Positions 1 to 8,556 are shown, counted from the stretch's first letter. The stretch: DNA of 64,000 nt from JBBQRS01 sp038214535 (GCA_038214535.1 JBBQRS010000007.1:1-64000); one strand, 5' to 3'. The notes: generated by a model not told the origin, from the sequence alone. A program made the numbers and translations.

Positions 1-1
1 G

Positions 2-121
2 GTCACGCATAATCACTTGTTCGCCAGTATTACCGACCTGGTCGCCGCCGTCGAACAGTTCCTAACCGATCTCGACAGCCATCGCGCCGAAGTGCTGTCT
101 GTCATTGGAAATCCCCAATGA
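2..121 (+). pseudogene. C-terminal remnant of an IS630-type transposase
   Basis: The first reading frame of the window ends at a TGA at 119-121. It encodes about 39 residues including NHLFASITDLVAAVEQFL and a final VLSVIGNPQ, the usual tail of IS630-family DDE transposases. The rest lies upstream of the window, so whether the element is intact cannot be told. The AT-rich bases just after the stop (about 120-150) could be the right end of the element, but no partner inverted repeat is visible. Family assignment is by recalled similarity of the C-terminus only. Confidence 0.6.
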
Positions 122-204
122 CTTTTGTGGACTTATTTATAGTCACGCCGTAACGAGTGTCTTAAGGTTGACCCGCTCAGAAAGACAAAACTCACCTTTA
201 CTGA

Positions 205-1086
205 CTACTCTATGTGGCACGTGTTGCGCAAGACGCCGATGTGCTCGACTTGCACCTCGACTTTGTCGCCATCTTTCAGGTAGCGCGGCGGGTTGCGGAA
301 GTGCCCCACGCCCGGCGGCGTCCCGGTCAGGATGATGTCGCCGGGAAGTAGAGTGAACGCGCGCGACAGAAACTCGATCAGGGTCGGGATGTCGAAGATC
401 AGTTGGTCGGTGTGCGAATCCTGCACCGTTTCGCCGTTGACGCGGGTACGGATTTGCAACCCGTGCGGTTCGGGAATCTCGTCGCGCGTGACGATCCACG
501 GGCCGAGCGGGCAGAAGGTATCCAGCGACTTGCCGCGCACCCACTGGCCGTCGTCATGTTGGATGTCGCGCGCCGTGACGTCGTTGGCGCAGGTATAACC
601 GAACACGTAGTCATACGCGTCGGCGGCGGCCACGCGCCGGGCCGCCCGGCCAATCACGACCGCCAACTCGGCTTCCCAATCAATCTTATCGGAGAGCGCC
701 GGCTCCCAGCGGATTTCATCGTCGGGGCCGATGATCGTCGTGGGGAATTTGGCGAAGACGATGGGTCGCTCCGGCAGTTTGCCGCCCTGTTCCTTGACGT
801 GATCGGCGTAGTTCTGGCCGATGGCGACGACTTTGGACGGCAACACCGGCGCGGCCAGCTTGAGTCCCTTGAGCGGCCAGGCGAACGCGGAGAAGTCGGC
901 GTGCTTGAGGTCTGCCGCCAGGCGCGCCCACGTTTCGGGGCCGGCCTCGATGATCTCGCGCACGCTCGTCAGGGTGGGCGGCGCGCCGGTGTGCGCCTGC
1001 TGCGCGGCTGCGAGGTCAATCACCTGGTCTTCGATCAACACGCCCGCGCGGCGTTCCCCGTCTCGCTCAAAGGTCAGTAGCTTCAT
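205..1086 (-). CDS. Fumarylacetoacetate hydrolase (FAH) family protein
   Basis: A 293-residue protein of the FAH superfamily, which hydrolyses or isomerises C-C bonds in acyl-pyruvates and related diketo acids with a divalent metal. The N-terminal capping segment is followed by the FAH core: AIGQNYADHVKEQG, the metal-site region DWEAELAVVIG, ANDVTARD and LTGTPPGVG near the C-terminus. The start was placed at the ATG at 1086 because AGGAGA lies just upstream and the family begins with MKLLTF; an upstream extension in the same frame would run through a palindromic repeat. It is the last gene of the leftward run. The exact substrate (homoprotocatechuate-type diene, oxaloacetate enol, acylpyruvate) cannot be read from sequence. 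Confidence 0.9.
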   Translation of the reverse strand: MKLLTFERDGERRAGVLIEDQVIDLAAAQQAHTGAPPTLTSVREIIEAGPETWARLAADLKHADFSAFAWPLKGLKLAAPVLPSKVVAIGQNYADHVKEQGGKLPERPIVFAKFPTTIIGPDDEIRWEPALSDKIDWEAELAVVIGRAARRVAAADAYDYVFGYTCANDVTARDIQHDDGQWVRGKSLDTFCPLGPWIVTRDEIPEPHGLQIRTRVNGETVQDSHTDQLIFDIPTLIEFLSRAFTLLPGDIILTGTPPGVGHFRNPPRYLKDGDKVEVQVEHIGVLRNTCHIE

Positions 1087-1122
1087 GTTGTCTCCTGCGA
1101 TGCTTTCGCTTGCCGTCCAATG

Positions 1123-1184
1123 CTGTAGTCTAGCCCCTTGTGGGCGTTCGTGTGCCCCGACGCCCACAAGGGGCTAGACTACAG
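1123..1184. repeat. Palindromic repeat family A, copy 1
   Basis: Perfect 24-bp inverted repeat (arms 1123-1146 and 1161-1184, 14-base loop) with core GTAGTCTAGCCCCTTGTGGG. Copy 2 at 55029-55083 has nearly identical arms; degenerate copies lie at 35911-35962 and 37838-37886. It sits between the FAH gene and the DUF2344 gene. The transcript would fold into a strong stem, but no U-tract follows, so a terminator role is uncertain. Confidence 0.9.
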
Positions 1185-1187
1185 GGG

Positions 1188-1871
1188 TTAAGAATCTGCG
1201 AAGATCAGCCGCGTCCGAGTGATTTGCCGGGCCGCTTCGCCGTAGCCCAGCTCGGCCAACAGCTCATCGGGTCGCCCGGTCGCGCCCGGCGCGTTGCACA
1301 TCAGCGCCTCGAACGACTGGCCGATTTCCACCGGCCCGGTGTAGTTGATTTCCAGCATCAGCGGGCGCAAGTCATAGCGGACGTTCTCCTTACCCTTGCG
1401 CCGTTCGCGCCATGCCTCCGGCCGCGCCATGAAATCCGCCAACCGTTGACGGAACGCCTCGCCGGCTTCATCGGTTTCGACCTCAACGTGATAGTGCGCT
1501 TCGGCGACTTGCGCCTGCAAGGCGGGCAAGCCCATTTCGACGCGCACTGCGCTCACCGGCGCGACGCCGCGCGGCAAGGCCGCGCGCAAACGCGCCAGCG
1601 CCTCATCAGGATCATAGACCTCGGTGAGGTAGATGTCTATGATCTCGGCCATACCGGTGAACCCCAGCGGCAGGGCGGCGGCGAATTGGATGCGCGCCTG
1701 GGGATTGAAGCCCTGGCTATAGGCCAGCGGCAGCTCGCTGCGCCGGATGGCGCGCTCCCACGTGCGCGCCATATCGAGATGCCCCACGTACTTGACTTCA
1801 GCGTTCGTGGCGAAGGTCACTCGCAGCCGCTCTTCCGCGGGCGGCCCCGGGTTGACGGCCTTAGCGGCCAT
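1188..1871 (-). CDS. TIGR03936/DUF2344 radical SAM-associated protein
   Basis: A 227-residue protein matching the DUF2344 (TIGR03936) family, seen from RLRVTFATNAEVKYVGHLD near the N-terminus and the following YSQGFNPQARIQFAAALPLG. Family members are either fused to, or encoded beside, the TIGR03960-type radical SAM protein, which is also present here at 4352-6301; the molecular role is not established. The start at 1871 overlaps the stop of the upstream 490-residue gene by 11 bases, suggesting translational coupling. Unusually, two other genes separate it from its radical SAM partner. Confidence 0.85.
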   Translation of the reverse strand: MAAKAVNPGPPAEERLRVTFATNAEVKYVGHLDMARTWERAIRRSELPLAYSQGFNPQARIQFAAALPLGFTGMAEIIDIYLTEVYDPDEALARLRAALPRGVAPVSAVRVEMGLPALQAQVAEAHYHVEVETDEAGEAFRQRLADFMARPEAWRERRKGKENVRYDLRPLMLEINYTGPVEIGQSFEALMCNAPGATGRPDELLAELGYGEAARQITRTRLIFADS

Positions 1872-3333
1872 GTCGCATCTCCGGGGTGAACGGATCCGGC
1901 CCCTGCGGGACGCGCGACTCGATCACAATGTCGCCGGCGTCCATCGCTTCCCAGATGGCCTGTAACGGGGCCTTGCCGGGGACCCATTTCTCGACGATGA
2001 ACAACCCGTGGGTGGGCAGCAGCGTGAAGACGAGCCGGCGCGGGTCACGCGGGTTACGCAGCGCTTCGGAACGGGCAAACGCCGCCTTCACGCCCTCGGC
2101 CTGGCCGCGTGTGCCACACGTGACCGGGTAGCGGGAAAAAGTCGGGTCCATCGGCGCATACTCCACGCAGTCGGGGTTATAGGCCGCGACGCCGCGATGC
2201 CCGTGCAGTTTCGAGCGCACGACCGGCGCGGGCTGCGCGATGCCGAAAGAGGCGTCGGGCTGCACCCAGGGTAATGACCGGTCAATGTCGGCCATCTCGA
2301 AGGCTTCGGAGCTGGGCGGATCGTTGCGTTTCCCCAGGACGTTGCGGACGTTCACGCCCGTATCATCGGCGCGCACGCCCACCACGACGGCCAGTTCGTC
2401 ATCGGTGATGTTGCCCTTATCCACGGGCCGCGCGCTGCCGGTGATCGTCGAGATCAGCGCGCCGATTTCTGATTCCCACGTCGCAAAACACCCTTCGCTA
2501 TACTGATTGGCGATAGCGCCGGACAGGGCGGGGACGTGTACGAGGTCATGGACGCGGACCGTCTCGGTGAAGAAGTTGCGCCGGTCGAGTTCGAGGCTGG
2601 CCCGGCGCATGGCGGGGGGGGCGCCTAGCCGCTGCCATGTTTCCGCCGCGATCGGGTCGCCGGTCACGGTGTAGGCCCCGATTTCTTCCGCGCTGGCGGC
2701 CGTGGCGACTCGCATCACGATATCGTCGTACAGCGCCGCGTCTGAACCTTCGCTGTAGGCCAGCGAGCCGACCAGGTCGAAGTGATACACGCGCTCGGGG
2801 TGGTCGTCGCCGACGACGAGCAGGATGCGCAGACAAATCACCTGGGCTTGCAGCAGGCGTTGCGCGGCCAACACCGCGCCGCCGCGCCGCCCCTGTTCGA
2901 CCAGCGTCCGGTAGGCGGAAGGCGCTAACCCGGCGTATTCGAAATCGCACGGGTCGGGCGGCTCTTTGTTCACCGCCGCGTCCAGGTGATCCAGCAACCG
3001 GCTCCATGCTTCGCGCCCGACGTTCAAAATCATCACGACGGTCGGCTGGCGCTGCAAGCGATACAATCGGCGCGCCTGGAGGAACGGGGCCTCGCGCCAC
3101 GACAGCGGTTCGCCGAAGCGCGCGAACGCAAACAACAGGTCGGTCGTGTCGTCCGGGGCGGCTTGCACGATGTGGCCGTGAGCGCCAAAGGCCGCGCGCA
3201 TTCCTTCGGCCAGCGTCGCCTGCACCGGCGAGGATGGTTCGGGCAGGAAGGCGATGTTGAGTTGTTTCAGCCAGGCGTGGGCTTCACCCACAGACCGGGG
3301 AACGGTCATAGATCGGTTGATGGCGTTCATCAT
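1861..3333 (-). CDS. Conserved-looking protein of unknown function, 490 aa
   Basis: I do not recognise this protein. It has no signal peptide and no membrane segments, and looks cytosolic. Visible features are an N-terminal helical region (VGEAHAWLKQL), a hydrophobic strand QPTVVMILNVGREAW, a second one ICLRILLVVGDDHPERV, and a conserved-looking central stretch with NQYSEGCFATWE. The start ATG at 3333 forms an ATGA overlap with the stop of the SDR gene, and its stop overlaps the start of the DUF2344 gene, so it is embedded in a tightly coupled operon. A downstream ATG at 3330 is equally possible. Its function is likely tied to the SDR or the radical SAM system. Confidence 0.75.
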   Translation of the reverse strand: MMNAINRSMTVPRSVGEAHAWLKQLNIAFLPEPSSPVQATLAEGMRAAFGAHGHIVQAAPDDTTDLLFAFARFGEPLSWREAPFLQARRLYRLQRQPTVVMILNVGREAWSRLLDHLDAAVNKEPPDPCDFEYAGLAPSAYRTLVEQGRRGGAVLAAQRLLQAQVICLRILLVVGDDHPERVYHFDLVGSLAYSEGSDAALYDDIVMRVATAASAEEIGAYTVTGDPIAAETWQRLGAPPAMRRASLELDRRNFFTETVRVHDLVHVPALSGAIANQYSEGCFATWESEIGALISTITGSARPVDKGNITDDELAVVVGVRADDTGVNVRNVLGKRNDPPSSEAFEMADIDRSLPWVQPDASFGIAQPAPVVRSKLHGHRGVAAYNPDCVEYAPMDPTFSRYPVTCGTRGQAEGVKAAFARSEALRNPRDPRRLVFTLLPTHGLFIVEKWVPGKAPLQAIWEAMDAGDIVIESRVPQGPDPFTPEMRHGR

Positions 3334-4121
3334 GCTTTCTCCCAACCCTCGAGTCGGAAAAACCGAATGATCCAATCGCTGAGGTGCGGGGATAGACGAT
3401 CGGCCCACAGGAAGAGCCGGGAGCTTGCGGGCAAGACAACTTCCGGCGTGCGCCGCCCGATCGCCTTGACGATGGCCCCGGCCACGGTCTCCGGTGAAGT
3501 CTTGGCCGAAATCTTCGGCACCTCGAGTGTTTCGATGAGGGGCGTGTCCACGCGGCCGGGGAAGATCACGGAAACCCCCACCCCATACGGGCGCAACTCT
3601 TGCCGTAGCACATCGCCCAACCCCGCCTGCGCGAACTTCGCCGCAACGTAAGGCCCGTCCGTTGGCAACCCCTTCTTACCGTCTACGGAGGAAACGATCA
3701 CGATATGGCCGCCCCGCTGCGCCTTCAGGTGCGGCAACGCAGCCTCGATCAGATAGAGGGTCCCGTAAAAATTGACGGCCATAGATTGCTCGAATGCCTC
3801 GCTGCACCCCGGCTCGACCGGCGAGCGCACGTATTGCCCCGCGTTGGCGATGACGATATCCAGTCCGCCGAAGGTCGCCAGCGTTTCGTCAATCAGATGC
3901 TCGACCTGACCGCGGTCGGTCACATCAGTGGGGATGGCGACGGCGCGGCGGCCTAGCGCACGGACGGCCTTGGCAGTTGCTTCCAACTCCGCGACGCGGC
4001 GTCCGGCAAGGGCAATGTCGGCCCCATTCTGGGCCAACGCGAGCGCGGTGGCGCGACCAATCCCCGTCGCCCCGCCCGTAATCACGGCCACCCGATCACG
4101 AAATGCCGGATTCACTGCCAT
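3330..4121 (-). CDS. Short-chain dehydrogenase/reductase (SDR)
   Basis: A classical SDR of 263 residues. The NAD(P)-binding TGGATGIG motif is at about residues 15-22, the NAG motif (ANAGQY) at about 93, catalytic Ser in IVSSVDG, and the YVAAK catalytic Tyr/Lys pair follows it. A hydrophobic C-terminus (LFLWADRL) suggests membrane association, as in sepiapterin-reductase-like and short-chain ketoreductase members. It overlaps the next gene by four bases (ATGA). The start at 4121 has GGAGAG upstream. The substrate is unknown. Confidence 0.9.
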   Translation of the reverse strand: MAVNPAFRDRVAVITGGATGIGRATALALAQNGADIALAGRRVAELEATAKAVRALGRRAVAIPTDVTDRGQVEHLIDETLATFGGLDIVIANAGQYVRSPVEPGCSEAFEQSMAVNFYGTLYLIEAALPHLKAQRGGHIVIVSSVDGKKGLPTDGPYVAAKFAQAGLGDVLRQELRPYGVGVSVIFPGRVDTPLIETLEVPKISAKTSPETVAGAIVKAIGRRTPEVVLPASSRLFLWADRLSPHLSDWIIRFFRLEGWEKA

Positions 4122-4351
4122 GCGCCATTGCTCTCCATGGATTAGCGTTCCCCAAATACCGTCTAGCCGGATTGATCCGGCGCTGTTGGTTAGCCGGACG
4201 ATTTATCGTCGGGCGGTCGTGCATGACCGGACATCGCGCTCCGAACGTGAGCCGGTCGGCGGCGCCGATCCGCCCGGCGATCAAATCGTCGGGCTACGGG
4301 AACTGCGCCCCGTGAACGGGGCTAAACGGATCGCAGAACAATAGATGCCTC
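4122..4351. other. Intergenic gap between radical SAM and SDR genes
   Basis: About 230 bases with no convincing gene. A small hairpin (CCCCGTGAACGGGG near 4308-4321) lies downstream of the radical SAM gene but lacks a T-run on either strand. No clear promoter for the SDR operon was identified. Confidence 0.5.
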
Positions 4352-6301
4352 TCAGCCGTCGGCGAGCAGTGTCACCTTCGCGCGCTTGGGTTTCAGGGGC
4401 GGGCAGCCCCACGCGTCCGCGACGGTTTCGCGCCGTTCGTCGCGGAACTGGGTCAGGATGCCGCAGGCATAGCATTTGCCCTGCTCATGCCCGCTCGCTT
4501 CGGGATAGCGCCGGCAGTCATCTGTTGAGACGGCGGCCAGCGCGTTTTCATACTCCTGCACCATGAAGCGTTTCGTCACGGCGACATCAATGTGATCCCA
4601 CGGCAGCGTTTCATCGGTGGCGCGTTCGCGACGCGCGTACCAGTCGGGGTCGAGACCGTTGCGCGTGAACGCCTCGCGCCAGGCGCTCTCCTTGAACTGA
4701 TCGCCCCAACCGTCGAAGCCCGCGCCCGCTTCCCAGGCCTGTTGAATGACATCGGCCAGCCGGCGGTCGCCGCGGCTGAGGGCGGCCTCCAGGGTCGTCT
4801 CGCGCGGGCTGTTCCAACTGAATTCGATCCCCGGCCCGCGCAGCCGCCGCTCCAGCAGGTGGATTTGATCGTAGAGCATCGTTTCATCGGCCACGGCCAC
4901 CCATTGGAAGGGCGTGTGCGGTTTCGGCACCAGCGTGCTGACGCCGACGCGCACGCTGGCCTTCCTGCCAAGCGTCTTAAAGCCGATCTCGCGCACCTCG
5001 TGTACCAGGTCGGCAATCGCTTCCACGTCTTCGAGCGTCTGCGTGGGATGCCCGATCATGAAATAGAGCTTGATGGTCGTCCAACCGCGGCCATACACCT
5101 CGCGGGCGACATCGAGCAGGGCCTCGGTGGCAATCGGCTTGTTGATCACGTCGCGCAGCCAGTCGGTCGCCGCTTCCGGGGCAAACGTGAACCCCGACCG
5201 GCGCCGGCCCTTTTCCAGGCTGTCCATCAGATCTATGCTGAAGGTCTCGATGCGGAGGCTGGGCAACCCGATGGAGAGCTTCTTTTCGCCGTGCCGCGCC
5301 CCGACTTCCCTCACCAGCTCGCCCACGGCGCTGTAGTCTGATGAACTGAGCGAGAGGAAGCCGATCTCCTCGAACCCGGTCTGTCGGACGATTTCGTCCA
5401 CCGCGACCAGCACTTCGTCAAGCGGGCGTTCGCGGACGGGGCGATAGACCATACCCGCCTGGCAAAACCGGCAACCGCGCGTGCAACCGCGTTGAATTTC
5501 CAGCGCGGCGCGATTATGCACGATGTCAATGAACGGGACGATGAAGCGGGTCGGCGGCGGCGGCAGCGCCGGCACGATGCGTTTGGTGATGACTGCGGGC
5601 GCGGCGTCGGCGTACTCCGGTTTCGGCGTCGTTGCTGCCAGCACGCCGTCCGGGTGATAGGCGGCTTCATAGAATGACGGGATGTAGACGCCCTCGATCT
5701 GCGCCAGGCGCTTCAGGCTCGCCATGCGATCCAGGCCGGCGCGCCGCGCGTCGGTCCACGTGCGCACGATTTCAGTGATCGCCTCTTCGCCTTCACCGAT
5801 GAAAAAGGCGTCGAAGAAGGCGTACATCGGTTCAGGATTGAGACACGCCGAACCTCCGGCGAGGATCAGCGGCTCGTCCACCCGATTGGCGGCGCGCAGC
5901 GGGATGCCTGCAAGGTCCAGGGTCGTCAGGACGTTGGTATAGAGTTGCTCGTAGGGCAGGGAAATGCCGATCACGTCGAACTGGTCGAGCGGATGGCGCG
6001 TTTCCAGCGAGTAGAGCGGGATGCCCGCGTTGCGCATGGCGGCCAGCATGTCTACCCAGGGCACGTAGGCGCGTTCGGCCAGCATGTCGGGCCGGCTGTT
6101 CACCGTGTCATACAGAATGGCAAGCCCGAGATTGGACATGCCGAGATCGTAGATGTCGGGGAAGACGAGCGCCACGCGATAGGCCATATCATCCCACGCT
6201 TTGACGACACTGTTATACTCGCCGCCGGTGTAGCGGGCGGGTTTCTGCACGAACGGCAAGACTCGGTCGAGCGTTCGGGAGATTTGCTGAGGGGTGTTCA
6301 A
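4352..6301 (-). CDS. TIGR03960 family radical SAM protein
   Basis: A 649-residue radical SAM enzyme. The N-terminal domain (PDIYDLGMSNLGLAILYDTV) resembles the B12-binding-like domain of this family. The radical SAM cluster motif CTRGCRFC (Cys 273, 277, 280) binds the 4Fe-4S cluster, and a C-terminal CYACG may bind another metal. The TTG at 6301 was chosen as start: AGGAG sits about 9 bases upstream and the family begins near this point, whereas the longer reading frame runs into untranslated leader. Family members pair with DUF2344 proteins (here 1188-1871). The biochemical reaction is not established; a role in RNA or ribosome-related modification has been guessed from gene neighbourhoods elsewhere. 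Confidence 0.88.
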   Translation of the reverse strand: MNTPQQISRTLDRVLPFVQKPARYTGGEYNSVVKAWDDMAYRVALVFPDIYDLGMSNLGLAILYDTVNSRPDMLAERAYVPWVDMLAAMRNAGIPLYSLETRHPLDQFDVIGISLPYEQLYTNVLTTLDLAGIPLRAANRVDEPLILAGGSACLNPEPMYAFFDAFFIGEGEEAITEIVRTWTDARRAGLDRMASLKRLAQIEGVYIPSFYEAAYHPDGVLAATTPKPEYADAAPAVITKRIVPALPPPPTRFIVPFIDIVHNRAALEIQRGCTRGCRFCQAGMVYRPVRERPLDEVLVAVDEIVRQTGFEEIGFLSLSSSDYSAVGELVREVGARHGEKKLSIGLPSLRIETFSIDLMDSLEKGRRRSGFTFAPEAATDWLRDVINKPIATEALLDVAREVYGRGWTTIKLYFMIGHPTQTLEDVEAIADLVHEVREIGFKTLGRKASVRVGVSTLVPKPHTPFQWVAVADETMLYDQIHLLERRLRGPGIEFSWNSPRETTLEAALSRGDRRLADVIQQAWEAGAGFDGWGDQFKESAWREAFTRNGLDPDWYARRERATDETLPWDHIDVAVTKRFMVQEYENALAAVSTDDCRRYPEASGHEQGKCYACGILTQFRDERRETVADAWGCPPLKPKRAKVTLLADG

Positions 6302-6404
6302 TGGACATTCTCCTGGATACCCACAATCCATCCGCATACGGCGGAGCTTGCAGGGCGGGATTTGAACCCGCGGGTCGGTTTGCGCCGGGCTGGGCGACGA
6401 GCGT

Positions 6405-6434
6405 ATTCTAGCATACACAAACATCATGGGGCAA
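6405..6434 (-). promoter_or_regulatory. Promoter for the radical SAM operon
   Basis: On the minus strand, TTGCCC (6429-6434) and TAGAAT (6405-6410) are separated by 18 bases. It would start a transcript near 6397 with a leader of about 95 bases before the TTG start at 6301. Confidence 0.55.
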
Positions 6435-6650
6435 GCTTGAAGCCATCTGACGACACCCAGACGGGGAGTGAAAGACAGGAAGCACAAGATTTACCGATTT
6501 TAGATAGAAGCGCCTGGAATCCATCCGGTCAATCCTGTAAAATCTTGTCCATTCCGGGAAGATATTGCTCGCTGGTGGTTAAGCTCACGGAAAACGCGCG
6601 CCATGTGCGGTAAAGTGTTGAAGCGTGTGAAACGTTGTACATGCCTTAAC

Positions 6651-6678
6651 TTGACAGACGGCAGATCGTACATATAAT
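6651..6678 (+). promoter_or_regulatory. Consensus promoter of tRNA-Glu
   Basis: Perfect TTGACA (6651-6656) and TATAAT (6673-6678) with a 16-base spacer. The expected start near 6685 is only about 8 bases before the mature tRNA. Confidence 0.85.
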
Positions 6679-6692
6679 CGGGGTAATTGTGT

Positions 6693-6768
6693 GGCGGATT
6701 CGTCTAGAGGCCCAGGATATCGCCCTCTCAAGGCGGAGACACGGGTTCGAATCCCGTATCCGCTACCA
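6693..6768 (+). tRNA. tRNA-Glu (anticodon CTC)
   Basis: A full cloverleaf is readable: acceptor GGCGGAT (6693-6699) pairs with ATCCGCT (6758-6764, first pair G-U). The anticodon stem CGCC/GGCG encloses a CTCTCAA loop with anticodon CTC. The T-arm is ACGGG-TTCGAAT-CCCGT. The discriminator is A, followed by a genomically encoded CCA. The D-arm and variable loop match typical bacterial tRNA-Glu. Confidence 0.95.
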
Positions 6769-6781
6769 CAGGATGCAAGCA

Positions 6782-6815
6782 GCCCCGGGGAAGTGGTTCC
6801 CGGGGCGCTTTTTTT
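6782..6815 (+). terminator. Intrinsic terminator after tRNA-Glu
   Basis: GC-rich stem GCCCCGGG (6782-6789) / CCCGGGGC (6799-6806) followed by a run of seven T residues (6809-6815). It ends the short tRNA transcript just before the next coding gene. Confidence 0.85.
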
Positions 6816-6826
6816 GGTGAATCATC

Positions 6827-7861
6827 ATGAGTCCACTCGTCATGGAACCGTTCAACAACGAGGCTGCTGAACGTCTAAATTCAAAAGAACATTTTATCGC
6901 GGCGCACCGCAAGGCGCTCCGCGAGGATCTGACCGCGCGCCTGAGCGGCCGGCAGAATGACCTGCTGCCCTTCGATGAACTGATGAATACGCTGCAAACC
7001 TTTGAGCAGATCACCCACCGCGAACCGCAGATGATCCCGCTCGACAAGATCGTGGGGAGTGTGGGGCGCTACAAAGACTTCACCAGTTCGTTCTTGCCGC
7101 GCAGTGGGGCGCTGTCGGAGCGCTGGGCGCGCGTCGAGCGTTACATGGATGACCCGAGGGGCCTGCCGCCCATTGATGTGTTCAAGGTTGGCGACGTCTA
7201 TTTCGTCGCCGATGGCAATCACCGCGTGTCGGTGGCGCGCGCGAACGGGTTTGACCAGATCGAAGCCTACGTCACGGAGTATCCGATTGATCCGGGTCTC
7301 GAGCCGGGCGACACCCTGGATGAAGCGTTAATCAAGGCTGGGCGCGCCCGTTTTCTGGCGGAGACGCGACTGGACGAGCATGTTCCCAACCTCGACATCT
7401 ACCTGACGCGCCTCGGCGGTTATCGCCAACTGCTGGACCACATCGAGGCTCATCGCCATCAGATGATGGAGGGTCAACCCGACGCGCCGGTCAGTTTAAA
7501 GGATGCGGCGCTGGACTGGTACAATACCCGCTACCTGCCGATCATCGCGGCGATACGCCACCGTAGATTGCTGGAGCGCTTCCCCGGTCAGACGGCGGCC
7601 GACCTGTATATCTGGGTCTGGAACGTGGTCATGGAGATGTATAGCGCCTTCGGGGAACGCATTTCCCCGGAGGAAGGCGCGGCGTTGGTGGAATTTCGCG
7701 CCCCGCAGACATTCCGGCGCGCCGTGCAGGATTTGATGGGCCGTTTGGGCGGCGGGACGAAGACGCCGGAGGCCCGGCTGGAAGACGAAATCCCCGAATG
7801 GGCGCAACCTTCGCTCGAATGGGGCGACAATTCACGGGGATCTGGACCCGAAGGAGACTGA
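6827..7861 (+). CDS. ParB/sulfiredoxin-fold domain protein
   Basis: A 344-residue cytosolic protein. The recognisable part is around residues 112-140, where PPIDVFKVGDVYFVADGNHR followed by VSVARANG matches the ParB-like nuclease / sulfiredoxin fold; the DGNHR signature is the conserved loop of this fold. The remainder is helical and unassigned. No CTP-binding ParB context (no parA or parS) is visible, so a partition role is unlikely. It begins 12 bases after the tRNA terminator and is followed one base later by the phosphatase gene, so it probably belongs to the same operon as the PI3-kinase-like cassette. The exact start (6827 or the ATG at 6842) is uncertain. Confidence 0.7.
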   Translation: MSPLVMEPFNNEAAERLNSKEHFIAAHRKALREDLTARLSGRQNDLLPFDELMNTLQTFEQITHREPQMIPLDKIVGSVGRYKDFTSSFLPRSGALSERWARVERYMDDPRGLPPIDVFKVGDVYFVADGNHRVSVARANGFDQIEAYVTEYPIDPGLEPGDTLDEALIKAGRARFLAETRLDEHVPNLDIYLTRLGGYRQLLDHIEAHRHQMMEGQPDAPVSLKDAALDWYNTRYLPIIAAIRHRRLLERFPGQTAADLYIWVWNVVMEMYSAFGERISPEEGAALVEFRAPQTFRRAVQDLMGRLGGGTKTPEARLEDEIPEWAQPSLEWGDNSRGSGPEGD

Positions 7862-7862
7862 C

Positions 7863-8555
7863 TTGGCGGATAAACCGACTCGCGTGCTGCTGGTACGGCA
7901 CGGCATGAACGACTACGTAAAGACGCATCGCCTGGCCGGGTGGACGCCGGGCGTGCATCTCAATGACCACGGGCAACGACAGGCCGAAGCGGTCGGCGAA
8001 CGGCTGGCGGCGGAACCGGTCGCCGCGGTGTATTCAAGCCCGCTTGAGCGCACGGTGGAGACCGCGGAAGCGATTGCGGCGCGGCATCAACTGCCAGTAG
8101 TGACCGTCGAGGGCATCGGTGAAACGCATTGCGGCGACTGGACGGGGCAGCTTGTTGAGGACCTCACCAAGACGGACCTCTGGAAAGTGATCCAGGGTAC
8201 GCCGAGCCGGGCGCGTTTTCCTGCGGGCGAAAGCTTCGCTGAAATTCAGCATCGTCTGGTTGCAACGTTGGATGAACTGGTCGTAAAGCACCCGGAACAA
8301 ACCATCGTCGTAGTATCGCACAGTGACCCGATCAAGCTGGCGGTCGCGTTCTACATCGGGCAGCCGCTTGACCTGTTTCAGCGGTTGGTGATCCAACCCG
8401 CGTCTATCACGGAACTGGAATTTCACTCGATGATTCCCCACCTGATGCGGACCAATGATTGCGCCCACCTGCCGCCCGAACCGCAAGCAGAAGAGACGCA
8501 GGAGCAGGGTGAATCCGCGGCGGCCGAGCCTGTCGCGCCGGAGGTCGAAGCGTAG
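7863..8555 (+). CDS. Histidine phosphatase family protein (TIGR03848-like)
   Basis: A 230-residue member of the phosphoglycerate-mutase-like histidine phosphatase clan. LLVRHG carries the phospho-acceptor His near residue 13, and VVSHSDPIK carries the second catalytic His. It resembles the MSMEG_4193 (TIGR03848) group, which travels with DUF3090 and SCO1664-type kinase-like genes, exactly the two genes that follow. The start is TTG at 7863 with AAGGAG upstream, one base after the preceding stop. The C-terminal 30 residues are acidic and low complexity. The substrate is unknown. Confidence 0.85.
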   Translation: MADKPTRVLLVRHGMNDYVKTHRLAGWTPGVHLNDHGQRQAEAVGERLAAEPVAAVYSSPLERTVETAEAIAARHQLPVVTVEGIGETHCGDWTGQLVEDLTKTDLWKVIQGTPSRARFPAGESFAEIQHRLVATLDELVVKHPEQTIVVVSHSDPIKLAVAFYIGQPLDLFQRLVIQPASITELEFHSMIPHLMRTNDCAHLPPEPQAEETQEQGESAAAEPVAPEVEA

Positions 8556-8556
8556 C

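Larger units (their letters stand above)
6302..6692. other. Divergent intergenic region with leader and promoters
   Basis: About 390 bases without a gene between the leftward radical SAM gene and tRNA-Glu. It contains a leftward promoter (6405-6434), a T-arm-like hairpin in the radical SAM leader (about 6343-6375), and the rightward tRNA promoter (6651-6678). The remaining stretch 6440-6640 is relatively AT-rich and shows nothing I can name. Confidence 0.6.

Noticed and set aside
6343..6420. A complete second tRNA gene on the minus strand
   Set aside because: Only the T-arm can be formed; no pairing acceptor strand or anticodon arm exists within 80 bases upstream.
6302..6487. N-terminal extension of the radical SAM gene
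   Set aside because: The extension runs through the promoter and the T-arm-like hairpin; the TTG at 6301 has a good ribosome site and fits the family.
6827..7861. Chromosome partition parB and a replication origin
   Set aside because: No parA, dnaA, parS-like sites or origin repeats are present; only the fold signature is shared.
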